Assembly (NCBI GenBank): GCA_011009095.1
Contig: VTPC01091262.1
Coordinates: forward strand, 62,001-126,000
Direction of reading: 5' to 3'
DNA: 64,000 nucleotides
DNA from: Ignelater luminosus
Lineage: Eukaryota; Arthropoda; Insecta; Coleoptera; Elateridae
The notes under the pieces were generated by a model, which searched no databases, was not told the DNA's origin, and worked only from the letters and a program-made list of their open reading frames with translations. This document shows, one piece after another, positions 21,061 through 32,984 of the stretch; position 1 is the stretch's first letter; every line of letters starts with the position of its first letter. The translations under genes and the position numbers were made by a program.

Positions 21061-23015
21061 CGTTTCCTAATATAGGCATCACGCAGGCCATACTTCACCG
21101 TCCATCGAAGTTCTAACAGAGCTATCTATTATCCCTAAATTGAATTTCAAAATAAAAACTAAACAAGATGGTAAAATATGCATTAATAAAGGAATACATA
21201 CGAGTAACCCAGTACATTTTATAAATGCATATTGAAACATTTGTAAAAGGTATAATTGCCCAGCAAGCGGTCAGGTTTGCGTGAGTTTACTTTGAGAACC
21301 GAAAGCAAAAAATAAACAACTAAAGGCGCAGCAGTAGAGAAAGATTGAACTTTGGCTAAGTACAGTCACTTTACAATCACTAAAGGATTGGAATCTTCCA
21401 GCATAAAAACTGGTGTAAAGTGGAAAACACCCTGTGTACTTAATGGTTTGAATCTTAAACAATGATGATGTCTAATGACTTTCAAAACAGACAAATTACA
21501 AAATGGTTATTAATATCGAAAATTTAAAAGTGGTAAGTAAACTACTTGTTTACTAATTAAATCTGATATTAATCAATTTGATTAAGTAAACATCCTAGTT
21601 TAGGACGATTATCTTATAATTATCATGCAATTTGTAACTTGAGTAACATATAGAGATCGTCCAAGACTCCAGGAAAATCAAGATTATTCATCAAGTCTAT
21701 ATGTCATCTCGATATCATGTAGCATGGATAATTCCATATATCTCGAGCGAAAAAAATAAAAGGTGAACACCAGATTGATTATTTGATTCTTCTTCTTAGT
21801 TTTCATCCTAACGGGATTCAACTAAAAGAAACAAACTCAAACAGGCCTGTAAATAATAAATTAATAGAATCAGGTAAAAACAAAGTTAAATCATAATCCG
21901 TAGAGGCAATAACTAAAATCATAGATAAGGTCTTTGCCTTCACAAAAATGATTTTTCAACTTGAGGCTTTCAGAAGAAGCAAAGAAGAGTATGCAGTATG
22001 CCAGAAATTTAAATACTGAAAATGTGAAACATTTTGTTAAACAAAAACCAAATTAGGCTTATATATTTTTCAAGCGCCTATTTAACAAATAAGTGTTACA
22101 CTTTGGAGAAATTTCCCCCTTTTCGCTGATGCCAAAAATGTGTTGGCTTATTCAAGGTTCTATGAACTCGTCTGATGGCGGTTTCCAATAGCCACAAGAG
22201 GATAATCTCAAGCTTTATTTAGAGCTGTCGGAAAGTAAGACACCAAAAAAATCCTTCACCTGAAAGTAAATAAAAGGTGGTTTTGGTGTACTTAAAGAAA
22301 AGTTTTATGACAGGCAAAAATTTATATTTGATGCAATTTACCAAAAAATCTTTGGCAGTTTTGACTAAATTAATTACACTGGTCAACATGACTTTTTTTT
22401 CTATTTTCTATTAGGTGTTCCGTGTCTGTTTTAGTATGTTTATTCTTACACTACGTTCCAAAATTCTTGAGAAAACGTCTATAATATTAATATTCTCTTA
22501 ATACGCACGTTACAAAAATAAGTTAATTTCAACATGTCTCAACTTGTCTAAACTTGTTAGGTGACCTCATGCAATTGCAACTTCAGCACTCTGCCTATTT
22601 TGACTTGAAAACCAATCATATTAATAGATGCCGATAACAATTTCAACAAAGCTATATGTGCAGGTGACGATAAAGAAAATATTCTTCATATAAGTACGTG
22701 TAAGAGTGGTAATTATCAAAATGTTTCCAAACTGTTTCTATTACGTATGTAGAAAGTTTACCATTTAACAACATAAACGTGCTATTACACTTCTGATAGA
22801 AAAGGCATATTTTTTGTATTTTGGTGTAAAAGTTAGAAATCAAGACAAGTACTGGGCTCCTTATATATCCTGTGGGCGATGTGCCGTGATTTGCAGTTTC
22901 GATGATTTGGCGAGAATAAACAGATCATATTACAGACTGTTATTTCTGCTCTACTGAAGTCTTCGCAATTTCAAGCAAAAATAAAAATAAAATTGTATAT
23001 CCGACCTTCCTACGC
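21061..23015. other. no recognisable feature
   Basis: AT-rich, with no frame over 63 codons and no motif recognised. Confidence 0.55.
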
Positions 23016-23019
23016 CGCC

Positions 23020-23700
23020 GTCGGAGATTGTTAACTTCAACTTGTCTCAAGACGAAATAAATACGGACAAAGAATGTGCCGCATGTTCCTTCACTGAAGA
23101 AGAAGATAAACCCCATCTTATTGCTCAACAGGAATTAGATGATCTAGTTCGTGATTTAAATTTGTCCAAAATTCAAGCTAAGCTGCTGGGATCAAGGTTG
23201 CAAGAATGAAAATTATTAGCTCCAAATACAAGCATTTCCATATATCACAATCGGCAGAAAGCTCTCTCGTAATACTTCGCTACAGAAAAAGACCTTTCTT
23301 TCTGCATGGACATTGACGGGCTGATTGTAGCTTTAGGTTACAAGCACAATCCTGATGAATGGCGTCTTTTTATTGATTCGTCAAAATTAAACCTAAAAGC
23401 TGTTTTTCTTCATATAGGAAACAGTTTTCCAACGATTTCTATTGGGTACGCAGTTTACATGAAGGAAACTTGTAAAAACTTGACACGACTCCTTGAAAAA
23501 ATTCAATATAAAAAGTACACTTGGCATATTAGTGCAGACCTCAAAGTGGTAGCTGTTCTAGTGGGATTGCAATTAGGATACACAAAGTACTGCTGCTTCC
23601 TTTGTGAATGGGACAGCAGAGCAAAAGCTTCGCACTATATTGTGTAACGTGAAAAACCGGAAAAAGAGACCTAATCTCGATACGGAATTTCGGAAGATGT
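23020..23700 (+). pseudogene. repeated arthropod protein of unknown function, part 1
   Basis: Frames read EDKPHLIAQQELDDLVRDL, NLSKIQAKLLGSRLQ, then MDIDGLIVALGYKHNPDEWR (ATG 23306), LFIDSSKLNLKAVFLHIGNS and DLKVVAVLVGLQLGYTKYCC followed by FLCEWDSRAKASHYIV and a stop at 23645. I know these blocks from a multi-copy, uncharacterised protein family predicted in many arthropods; I know no function or accepted name for it. One stop lies between the first and second blocks near 23207. Parts 2 and 3, listed below, are the next blocks in the same order, so this is one gene copy broken by inserted DNA or introns. The C-x-x-C of CCFLCEWD might bind a metal (inference). Confidence 0.65.
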
Positions 23701-25640
23701 TCAATCCTGTAGCTCAAAGCAAAAAACGGGGGGGGGGTTCAATTTAAACTTACCTTTAAGGTAAAAGGAACAGCTTTCAAACTCACTAAAACTCTCAAGA
23801 TAACTCAAAGATGGTAAAATCCTAAGGGCGCCAGAAGCCGAAGATCAAAATACTGTACCGGGCCACGTAGCTTCTCACAAACCGACACACTGTATAAATG
23901 TGTTATAAATATTACCACCCTGAATACAGGTACTCTCAAATCGACAGGTAGGGCGATAGGTATTTATAACCCTGGACGTACTTACGGAGGTGCTTTCCCA
24001 ATAGACTTACCCGGGGAAAAGCTATCAGCTTATTTTTAAAACTAAACAAATAATCAACGCCTCCTTTATGGCTAGATTGGAGAACTGTTATCGAATAGAC
24101 ACAAAAAAGTTTCGCAAATAAATTTTTGTGGGTTAGCAGCGTCGGCTCCTGCAAGTGGAGTTTCTCTTCCTTATAGTCTTTAATCATAAAAGTTAAACAA
24201 ATTTATTATTAATGGATCTATCCTCCTCTTTTCCAGGACTGTTTTACAATATCTGTTTATTCTTATACTGATGGTATGCAAACAAACAATGAGAAAGAAA
24301 AGAAAGTAAAAAAAGAATAACAAAAATATATCACTAAACAAACGACATAGCGACAATAACAATTCAGTTAATTATTCACGCATTCGCATAGCTAGGTGCG
24401 TCCTATCGTTTAAAATCTTTGAATCGAAATTCGGTAGAAAATAATAATTTGGAAAATTTACAAGATAATTATCAAGATTAAAAATGTTCTCACATGAAAT
24501 TACCTAACTTAATTATTTAAAACTAAAGTTAACTAATTTATTTGATACTAGATTATTTCTAAAAACAAATCGAACTCTGCAGAGTGAAACTAATATTAAT
24601 TTAAGTTCGTCCACAGAGGTTTCAGGACGTAACGTCGCATAAAAATTATGAAAATTTGTAAAAACAAAATAATTATTACAACATAGCAAACGAAAGAAAG
24701 ACAGAAAAGAAATAATTTATCTTATTTACAACTCCTTTGGCGGCATCCAGCGCGGGAAGAGAGAGGAAGCGTCACTTGCAGCGTTTTGGCGGGAAAGACC
24801 AACCGACAGGCACTTCGATTTGCTAACCCAGCTTCATTCCAAGTCAAAATGTGGATTAACGTTCTCTAGTTCTCCATTCTTCACCACACAGCAGGTGTCA
24901 CACAATGGTCTTTAAGACTTAATGAGATTATACTACGGTTTTCGTACGTCCAAAGTTGTTAGAAACGGGTTCAAATAACATGAACTGAAATGAAATAGTG
25001 GTTTTCGGTCACAAAACTTAGCAAACAAATTGCTCACACAATAAGAAAGTCATTCGCGGCTAAAATGCCGAACTTAATTACGAGATCACAATATATCTAG
25101 TCCGTCAAGGCGACGTTTTTCTGGAATTTTTACAAGGCCTCTCTTGCATAATAAAACTCCCAACGCCAAAAGTCAAAATCTGCTTAAACGGAACTCGTAA
25201 TAAAAAGTAATCTGTGCGCTTGCTAACGATGTTAATCAAACGAAGACCCAAGGGTAAGTGATGGTGTCGGGACGCATTGCCTAGAGGCGGCTGTCCTCAC
25301 ACGTGACGACTCGAGCTAACACAAACCCCTTTTACACTAACGAAGGGTAAAACATGGGGCCTGCTATTAGGAAGGGAAATTTTACAAGCCAACGCGACAG
25401 TGTAAATGGTACTGTCGCCCCTCCACAAAAAACAATAATTCTTCGGGACGCTTTGTCGGTCTTAACGGCTGCAAAATCTTGTCGGAACATGAATTATCAA
25501 GCTTCGACACAGAAATATAATATTATGAAGCAAAATAAACGTCCGAATAAATGAATTTCTATTCAATAAAATAAATCGATGTAAATTTTATAATAGAAAA
25601 GGAAGGAATAAACATCCACTCCCAAATTAAATTAAGAGAG
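23701..25640. other. unidentified insertion between parts 1 and 2
   Basis: About 1.9 kb separates two consecutive blocks of the same protein. Family order predicts no protein sequence between them. I could not identify terminal repeats or a coding frame. 25300-25550 has an open frame of 66 codons without motif. It may be an intron or a non-autonomous element. Confidence 0.4.
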
Positions 25641-25669
25641 AAGTCAAACGTTTACGGGCTAATTCAAAA

Positions 25670-26095
25670 TGACATTACAATTGTCGAAGACTGGCCACTC
25701 AGGAAGCAGTACATACCAGGTGACAAAAACGTAACGCACCAAGCATTAATCGAACTTAGTAAGATTCTACTTTCACCTTTACACATTAAGTTAGCACCGA
25801 TGAAAAACTTTGTTAAATCAATTAATAGAGAAGGTTAAGTGTTTTTATATTTAAAGCAAAAGTTTTTCCATCTCAGTGATGCCAAGATTAAAGAAGGAAT
25901 TTTTGTGGGGCCTCTAATTAATGTGTTAATGAAAGATAAAGATTTTGAAGATTTACTTAGTTTCAGAGAACTTTTAGCGTGGAGGACGTTCAAAGCACTA
26001 GCACAAAACTTTTTAGGAAACAGAAAATCTACAAACTACCAAGAGCTAGTGAATGATCTTTTGAAATCATTGTTACGTGTCGTTTCAGCATTCTC
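25670..26095 (+). pseudogene. repeated arthropod protein of unknown function, part 2
   Basis: Codons read IVEDWPLRKQYIPGDKNVTH, ILLSPLHIKLAPMKNFVKSI, a stop near 25838, then KQKFFHLSDAKIKEGIFVGP and NFLGNRKSTNYQELVNDLLK. These blocks directly follow part 1 in the family. The IV at the start overlaps the IV that ends part 1 (ATTGTG at 23640, ATTGTC at 25684), which fits an insertion with target duplication or an alternative copy better than a clean splice; I see no AG acceptor at the expected place. The frame is lost after DLLKSL at about 26090. Confidence 0.65.
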
Positions 26096-26716
26096 AAATT
26101 TCAACTATATTATATTGCCGAATTAGATTGTGACCACCCTGTATATCCCACTGCAGCGAAAATATTTTAACATTTGCTTGCTTTGACATTTTGGTGGGAC
26201 TTCAAGTTGAATAGCGGTCGTTGTAGTACCGATTCAAGGGAATCGAAAATATAAAATCATCGTGGTGGTGGTGTCTTTTTAAAGGTTTTTGTAAAACCTA
26301 CCCGTATTTGGGGAGCTGGACCCGCCTTCCATTATTGGAGTTATTTTGCAGTTTTTTTTGAGAAAATTATTTGGCGATTCTGTGAATTTCATCAGATTTC
26401 ATAACTCCGAGTCCGCTAATTTCGACGACTTCTCTGAATAAGTTCCATCTGCAGCTAGCTAGCGATTACCCTGGAGGATCATCTCAACCTGGTTCTACCA
26501 GCTCCAGAAGGGTACGTGCAGCTTCGTTATCGCTGTAGTACATGTGTGTGATTTGTTTGATATTCATGTTTTTGCGTTAATCTATTATTGTGTGTCGTGA
26601 TATTCGTTGTATTGTTTGGTACATCAGACATATGCCATTAAACTGTTGTTCAAAATTCCCTGAATATTTGTGCAATCTATAGTTTTTGTATTTGTCAATT
26701 ATTAGTAAAACTTATT

Positions 26717-26816
26717 NNNNNNNNNNNNNNNNNNNNNNNNNNNNNNNNNNNNNNNNNNNNNNNNNNNNNNNNNNNNNNNNNNNNNNNNNNNNNNNNNNNN
26801 NNNNNNNNNNNNNNNN
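26717..26816. other. assembly gap, 100 N
   Basis: Exactly 100 N, the conventional filler for a join of unknown length. It lies inside the DNA that separates parts 2 and 3 of the split protein family, so the true distance between them is unknown. Confidence 0.98.
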
Positions 26817-26950
26817 TATAGATTATTGAATCATTTGTTGATTTTTGTAAATTATTAAATGAAATTTATATGCGTAACTTCTAGGTTTAGCAATATATAG
26901 GGTGCGTTAATATTAAATTAATTATTTTGCGTTAATCGAGTAAAACTATA

Positions 26951-28243
26951 CGAGGGTGGTCTGAAAAGTTTCCGACCTCAACGTGAAGATGGCAGCACTC
27001 GTAAATAAAAGCTACTGAATTTCGTTGTTCATCTGTTGACAGTTACTCACCAAATTTTCAGCCATTTTGGACGCGCAGTTTTTATGTAACAGTCGTTTGA
27101 GTGAGTTGATGTGAGTTTTTTTGTGACAATGGACAAAATCGAGTATCGAGCTGTCATTAAATATTTGTTTTGGAAAGGCAATACGCCTTCGCAAATAAAA
27201 GATGAGTTGGATTCTGTGTATGGGGACTCTGCACCATCATTTACCACAGTGAAATTTTGGGCTGCTGAATCTAAACGTGGCCGTAAGAGCTTGGGAGACG
27301 ATGAACGTTCGGGACGTCCAAAAACTGCAACTACCGACGAAAACATCGCCAAAGTTCACCAAATGGTGCTAGACGACCGCCGAATTAAAGTGAGAGAGAT
27401 AGCAGAGGTTATGAACATGTCAAAAGAACGTGTTTGTCACATATTAAATCAACATTTAGGCATGAGAAAGCTGTCCGCGCGTTGGGTGCCGCGTTTGCTC
27501 ACGTTAGACCAAAAACGTGTTCGAATGAATATTTCCAACGCTCTTTTGGCGCAGTTTAGGCGAAATAAATCCGAGTTTTGGCGCCGATTAATTACTGTAG
27601 ATGAAACTTGGATACACCATTATACGCCCGAAACAAAAATACAGTCCAAACAGTGGACTGCAAAGGGGGAACCGGCTCCAAAAAAAGCAAAAACTGTTTT
27701 TTCGGCTGGGAAAGTGATGGCGACTGTTTTTTGGGATAGTCATGGAGTTATTTTAATCGATTATCTTCAAAAAGGAAAAACCATTACAGGAGCATACTAT
27801 GCATCATTACTTGACAAGCTGAAGGCAGAACTTGCGAAAAAACGGCCACATTTGCAGAAAAAGAAAATCCTGTTTCACCAAGACAACGCACCGTCTCACA
27901 CCTCAGCGGTTGCCATGGCGAAAATCCACGAATTACGGTTTGAACTGCTTGACCATCCGCCTTACTCACCAGATCTAGCCCCAAGCGACTTCTTTTTGTT
28001 CCCTCATCTAAAAATTGCGCTCGGAGGACAAAGATTTTCGTCAAATGAAGAGGCAATCACCTTCGTGAACAATTATTTTGCAGAGAAAAATGCCGAGTAC
28101 TATTTGGACGGGTTACAGAGATGGGAGCATCGCTGGGAGAAGTGTGTAGAGTAACAAGGAGACTATGTTGAAAAATAAAAAAAAACTTTCAGAAAAAATG
28201 TCTTGTATCTTTGTTAGGTCGGAAACTTTTCAGACCACCCTCG
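26951..28243 (+). mobile_element. mariner element C, best preserved
   Basis: 1293 bp with perfect 28-bp terminal inverted repeats at 26951-26978 and 28216-28243 (starting CGAGGGTGGTCTGAAAAGTT) and TA duplications at 26949-26950 and 28244-28245. Perfect ends and a single open transposase frame indicate a recent insertion. It lies between parts 2 and 3 of the split unknown protein. Confidence 0.97.
27129..28154 (+). CDS. mariner transposase, nearly intact (DD34D)
   Basis: 341 codons from MDKIEYRAVIKYLFW; the ATG at 27129 is preferred over one 18 bases upstream because mariner proteins of this group begin at this point. The enzyme binds the terminal repeats and performs cut-and-paste at TA. Visible parts: two helix-turn-helix motifs (about residues 10-110), WVPRLLT linker, TVDETWIHHY with D158, HQDNAPSH with D252, and YSPDLAPSDFFLFP with D287. 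D252 and D287 are 34 residues apart, so the DD34D triad is complete. The frame ends EKCVE-stop, and the codons after the stop read QGDYVEK-stop, which is the usual mariner C-terminus. One base change therefore removes the last eight residues. Whether it is still active is unknown. It resembles the SETMAR-type mariner proteins common in arthropods. Confidence 0.95.
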   Translation: MDKIEYRAVIKYLFWKGNTPSQIKDELDSVYGDSAPSFTTVKFWAAESKRGRKSLGDDERSGRPKTATTDENIAKVHQMVLDDRRIKVREIAEVMNMSKERVCHILNQHLGMRKLSARWVPRLLTLDQKRVRMNISNALLAQFRRNKSEFWRRLITVDETWIHHYTPETKIQSKQWTAKGEPAPKKAKTVFSAGKVMATVFWDSHGVILIDYLQKGKTITGAYYASLLDKLKAELAKKRPHLQKKKILFHQDNAPSHTSAVAMAKIHELRFELLDHPPYSPDLAPSDFFLFPHLKIALGGQRFSSNEEAITFVNNYFAEKNAEYYLDGLQRWEHRWEKCVE

Positions 28244-28399
28244 TATATCAGAGATTCTTATGGTTTTTAGATATAAATTGTTGTTCAGATTGCGTATTTA
28301 CCTTGCTTTTGTTAGCTTCACCCCGTGCAGGCTCACTCCCTCCTGCGACTTGAGCTAGCTACTCGAGGCTATTCTAATTTCTGTTACCACCAAACTCCG

Positions 28400-28640
28400 G
28401 TAGCATCATATCCAAGCACTAGGTGCTAATATGAGTTTGAAAATACATTTTCATCATTCTCACTTAAGCTTCTTTCCTCCTAACCTTGACGATGTTAGCG
28501 ATGAACATGGGGAACGTTTTCATCAAGACATATCGCTCACTGAGAAACGTTACCAAGGAAAATGGAGCAGCGAGATGTTAGCTGGCTATTGTTAGACATT
28601 GGTTTCAGAAACAAAAGAAATGTCACATCAACAAACAGCG
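28400..28640 (+). pseudogene. repeated arthropod protein of unknown function, part 3
   Basis: Codons read ALGANMSLKIHFHHSHLSFF then PPNLDDVSDEHGERFHQDIS and EKRYQGKWSSEMLAGYC, followed by a stop where the family has tryptophan. SDEHGERFHQDI is the most strongly conserved block of this family in my memory. It continues part 2 in order; the joint falls after DLLKSL in part 2 and before ALGANM here. About 2.3 kb with mariner C and the gap separates them. Confidence 0.7.
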
Positions 28641-31110
28641 TCAAGAAGAACTTTTTAAATATCAATGTATTCCTTATTAGTAATAAAATTATAATAACAA
28701 ATTTTTATTTATCTTTTCTGACGTGATGAAAATATTCTCTTTTTATTTTCAGCACGAGAAGGTATAAATAACATCAAATATTGCTCAAAAGTTCAAGAAA
28801 AATTTTGAAAGCTAAAATTCGTTGACCAGTGTTATAGGAATTGAACTAAGTGTAGCTGGTTATGTTTCAATTCACTTCCATATATTAGCTGATTACTGCG
28901 GCGCGCTTTTAAGCATAAGAACTGAAAATAACGCTGTACTTAATAAAATTAAAGTACTCCGAGATGGTTAATAACTGCAAATACTATTGTAGACGGGAAA
29001 ACTAACAAAAAGGGAGACAGAAACGATATAATCTTATTACAGAATATATGGACGAAATTCTACGTTACATATTTTACTGCAACATAACCTTGTGGACTTT
29101 TATATGAATACCTCCTGCTGTGTTATAGAAAATTTATATTTAGTATGTTCACTCAAATAAATTAATGTTAGCGGATAAAAATATAGCAAAAAATAACTTT
29201 TTGTTTTTAAATATAATTCTTTCCCTCGAAAAGACTCTTCTTTCTATTTTTACTAAAGTTATTTAACGAACACTATTAGAAATTCAAATGTCTATTTTTG
29301 TTTACAGTAGTAGTTCCTTATAGAAATTCACCAAGGACAACATAATGTTATGTAAAATCTCGGACATTTCCCTGACTTTATACTACTGGGATTTTATGTT
29401 GACGTTGAGATTCCTATTTTTCTTCTTGATTCCTGCATTGGATTTCCATAGGTTTTTCTTACTTTCCGGAAATAGAAACAGAAAAACAAAAAACAAGAAA
29501 ATCATAAAATCCGGCCATCATATTTATTTCTGTTTTGTTATTTAATCAGATTAACTGAAAATAAATTTTAAGAAAAAGAAAAATACCTATAAGGAAATAC
29601 GCAAAACCTTCTTTACCGATTACCTACCTACTACCAAAGACATTTTGCCAATAAATTGCACAGGTGGTTCTGAAGTTTCTCGAAATAAATGACTATCAAG
29701 TAGACACAATTTGTTTTTCTTTCAGAAAGGCGTTCCCGTTGATGGAAAATCCGAAAGTTTTATATCGATTACTGTAGCATTTTTTACACAGGACGTCAAA
29801 TAATCGAATCTGCGTAAGAGGGAAACATTTTTTTTCGCTTGGGGTCGAATGAGCTTCACGTTTCCTCACTTTAGATTAAATGTGTTTGGAGATGACATTT
29901 TCGTAACTTCCAAGACTGCATGCTAACATGAATTTTGCATGGGAAATTTCTCTGATATATTGCTCAACTTTTGAAGTGATAAGATTTTTAGAAATGTTAG
30001 GTCGCGCTTTACGTCTGCTTGTTTTTTTATGTAAAAGAAAACGTTTTCACTTAAAAAGGAAATAAATTGAACTAGGCTTGATGTTTGTAGTATTTATTTA
30101 TTGTCGAACGATTCCGAGACTATTATATTTTTAGTCGGATCAATTACGAGATCAGTCTTACTCGAGAATGTTATTTTTGTTCTTTATTGCTTCTAGATGA
30201 ACAGCTTCAAAAATTGCAATTTTTGTTTCATTTATGTGATTCTCAAGAATTTACTTGTTGTTGTTACTAATAGCTATTTCGAGTCTTTAATATCCGGTAG
30301 GGAGACTAAAATATACCTTAGTATGTAGGTCACCTTAGGGAAAGTTCTAGACTTTTTCTCACAGGATGTTAACATATTTTTAAGAATCTTATTACGACCA
30401 CTTTTAAGCTGGGACTTTAGTAAACACTGCGTGGATTTACCAGACGCGACTAAACTAAACTTCAGGCAAACCATCCATCCATTACAAGAGAGGCTGCCCT
30501 CGAAAATATTAAAGGCAAGAAAGTTTCAGAAATTAATGAATTGGAGAAGTGATAATTGAACAATTAATTGTGCTTTTAACAGATATTGGCCAATAAAAAC
30601 ATATCTAAGACAAAAGTAACAACCAATCACACCGAATGACACTAAAAACTGTGAACTCTTTCATGCATTCCAGTCAGAACTTAACAGTGAACGAGGTTAC
30701 GAAATAGAAAGGTGATAACTACTAAAATCTTGATCTTTGAAAACCTAAGATGCATTGTTGATGAATTCTTTACACTTAATGATCTTAAATGTACTGAATA
30801 CTGAACAAAATGAGTAATTTAAGCAACAAAAGGGGAGCATTACAAGACAGTGAAATGAGTCGGTGGATTAGACAATAAACAGAAACAACGATAAATTAGG
30901 CTGTTCATTTAGCAAGAGTATCAGATAATCGATAGACATGGAAAAATATAGAATGGCAACCAAATCTCGCGAAAACAAATGTAAAAAGATCACCCTTGTA
31001 AATAAGTCGTTTTTCTTTATGTTACGTATATATTTAGTTTCGTATCTTTCATTATTTTACAGATTAGGATAGTTGGAATACGAATAACATAAACCACGAC
31101 TGCAAATTTA
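28641..31110. other. no recognisable feature
   Basis: AT-rich sequence without frames over 66 codons or a motif I can name. Confidence 0.55.
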
Positions 31111-32805
31111 GTGCAGAGTGATCCAAGATGATTTAGGACAGTTTGGATTTCCCGCGAAACAAAAATACTTTAATACCTTGATTTAGCCTTGTTTGACATT
31201 GTTATGACAGCACGCATGCCATTGACTGGTTAAATAACAACTAGCGCACGGCCAACTCAAGCTGCAAAAATCATTGAAATTTAAAGCGGGAAATTCAAAC
31301 TGTCATCAATCATTTTCGATAACTCATGGCTTTGTTACTAGGTAAACAAATCACATAATAACCAATCTGATTTCTGGAACGTTAGGAGTCAATATTTACT
31401 TCTCATATACATATGAAAGTATAAATTTTGATACTCCCAACCTTCTTTCGTTTTGTATAAAGAAATCCTCGAAGGTTACACTATAAATAGTCGTCTTGAT
31501 TTAAAAATTTTGCTCAGGTCATAATTCAATTAAATTTCTAAAATTTTCTTTATAATTTTAACAAACAAGAGTATTGAGCTACATCGATTATCCATATTGT
31601 AAAGATGGAGATCGTTCTAACTTCATCTAGCGCTCCCTTTTTAAATTTCTACTATTATATGTAGTGCGTTGCAAGGACGGTGTCCTTTTCGTAGGTAACA
31701 TCTTCATGATATGATATCGTGATATCATGACACTTTAGCGATCTTAAGTTATGTGATTAAAACTTAATCATCTACGTTCGGTATTACGTGTGTTTCATAA
31801 AGAAAATTACTATCCTTACAAAGTCCAACTAGTGCAGGAACTAAATGAAGATGATCCCGATCGCCGCATGCAGTTTTGTGAAATTATGCAGGATTTATGT
31901 AACCGTAATCCACGCTTTCTTCAACACATTATTTTTTCGGATGTAGCTACGTTTTGCCTACATTACACAGTGAATCGACAAAATTGTAGGTATTGGAGTA
32001 GAGAAAATCCTCACTGGATGATTGAGGCACATACTCAACATTCTCAGAAAGTGAACGTATGGGCAGGGATGGTTGGAGACAAAATCATTGGACCGTTTTT
32101 CTTCGAGGAAACTCTGACAGGGCAACGATATTTGGATTTTCTCAGAAATGAACTTATACCTCTCCTTATAGAACTTTTTCCAAATGTAAATAATCCTCAA
32201 GCATTGAATGATAATATCTGGTTTCAACAAGATGGCGCACCTCCGCGCTTTGCACGTCCTGTTTGCGAATATTTAGACAACTATTTTCCTGGAAGGTGGA
32301 TTAGTAGACGAAGACCCATAGAGTGGCCACCTCGAAGTTCAGATCTTACACCCCTCGATTTTTTCTTGTAGGGTTATTTGAAATCAAAAGTTTACGTAAC
32401 CAGATCGCAGAATTTAAAGGAGTTAAGAAATCGAATAAATGAAGAAATGGGAAGAATTAGTCCAGAGATCATTCGCAATGTACAAGAAGAATGTGTTCAT
32501 AGGTTTGCTTATTGCCTAGAGGCTAATGGATGCCATTTCCAACATTTGATTTAAATGGATTATTTTAATTTTGTTTGTTTAATTTAATTTATTTGTTTGT
32601 TCTTAATGTATTAAACTTATTTCCTTGCCTTCTGTTTATTGAGCACTCTTGACTATATCTCCGTTATTATTAAAGATATACCCATCAATATCTACATTAC
32701 TGTATTTGTGAGACAAGGTTTTATCCAAATCTGTAGAGATATACAGGGTGTTCCATTTAAAAAAAATAATTTTTGTTTCATGCCGCTTTTTAGGATCACT
32801 CTGTA
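31111..32805 (+). mobile_element. possible extent of the DD41D element
   Basis: GCAGAGTGATCCAAGATGA at 31112 and the reverse complement of 32788-32805 (ACAGAGTGATCCTAAAA) could be terminal inverted repeats around the transposase. The match is only about 12 bp and I saw no clear TA duplication, so these limits are tentative. A different motif, ATACAGGGTGTTCCATTT, lies at 32740. Confidence 0.3.
31790..32554 (+). pseudogene. DD41D mariner-like transposase, N-terminus missing
   Basis: The frame starts inside the protein (VQLVQELNEDDPDRRMQFCE) and runs FSDVATFCLHYTVNRQNCRY (first catalytic D in FSD), VNVWAGMVGDKIIGPFFFEE, FQQDGAPPRFA (second D) and RSSDLTPLDFFL (third D). I count 41 residues between the last two D, the DD41D spacing described for the rosa group of insect mariner-like elements. 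A stop (TAG for the usual W) follows at 32369-32371, after which GYLKSKVY and the normal C-terminus NGCHFQHLI can be read to 32554. The DNA-binding N-terminus is not visible upstream. One nonsense and the lost N-terminus make it inactive. Confidence 0.85.
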
Positions 32806-32984
32806 AAAAATCGGATGCACGCGAAAACGGCAAAAAACCAAATAAAATCGATGCGTCTCGGCGTTTTTATATAAAAAAAAATTATTACGGTTTTATTTAA
32901 TTTATTCCATAATTTAGCCGCTCACTGTATATTGGTAGAGAGTAGACACCGGAAAAGCTTGCAGAATATTAGGAGTTATAAAAG

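Noticed and set aside
31680..31740. Palindrome ATGATATCGTGATATCATG
   Set aside because: The centre is not self-complementary and AT-rich words of this kind are common here.
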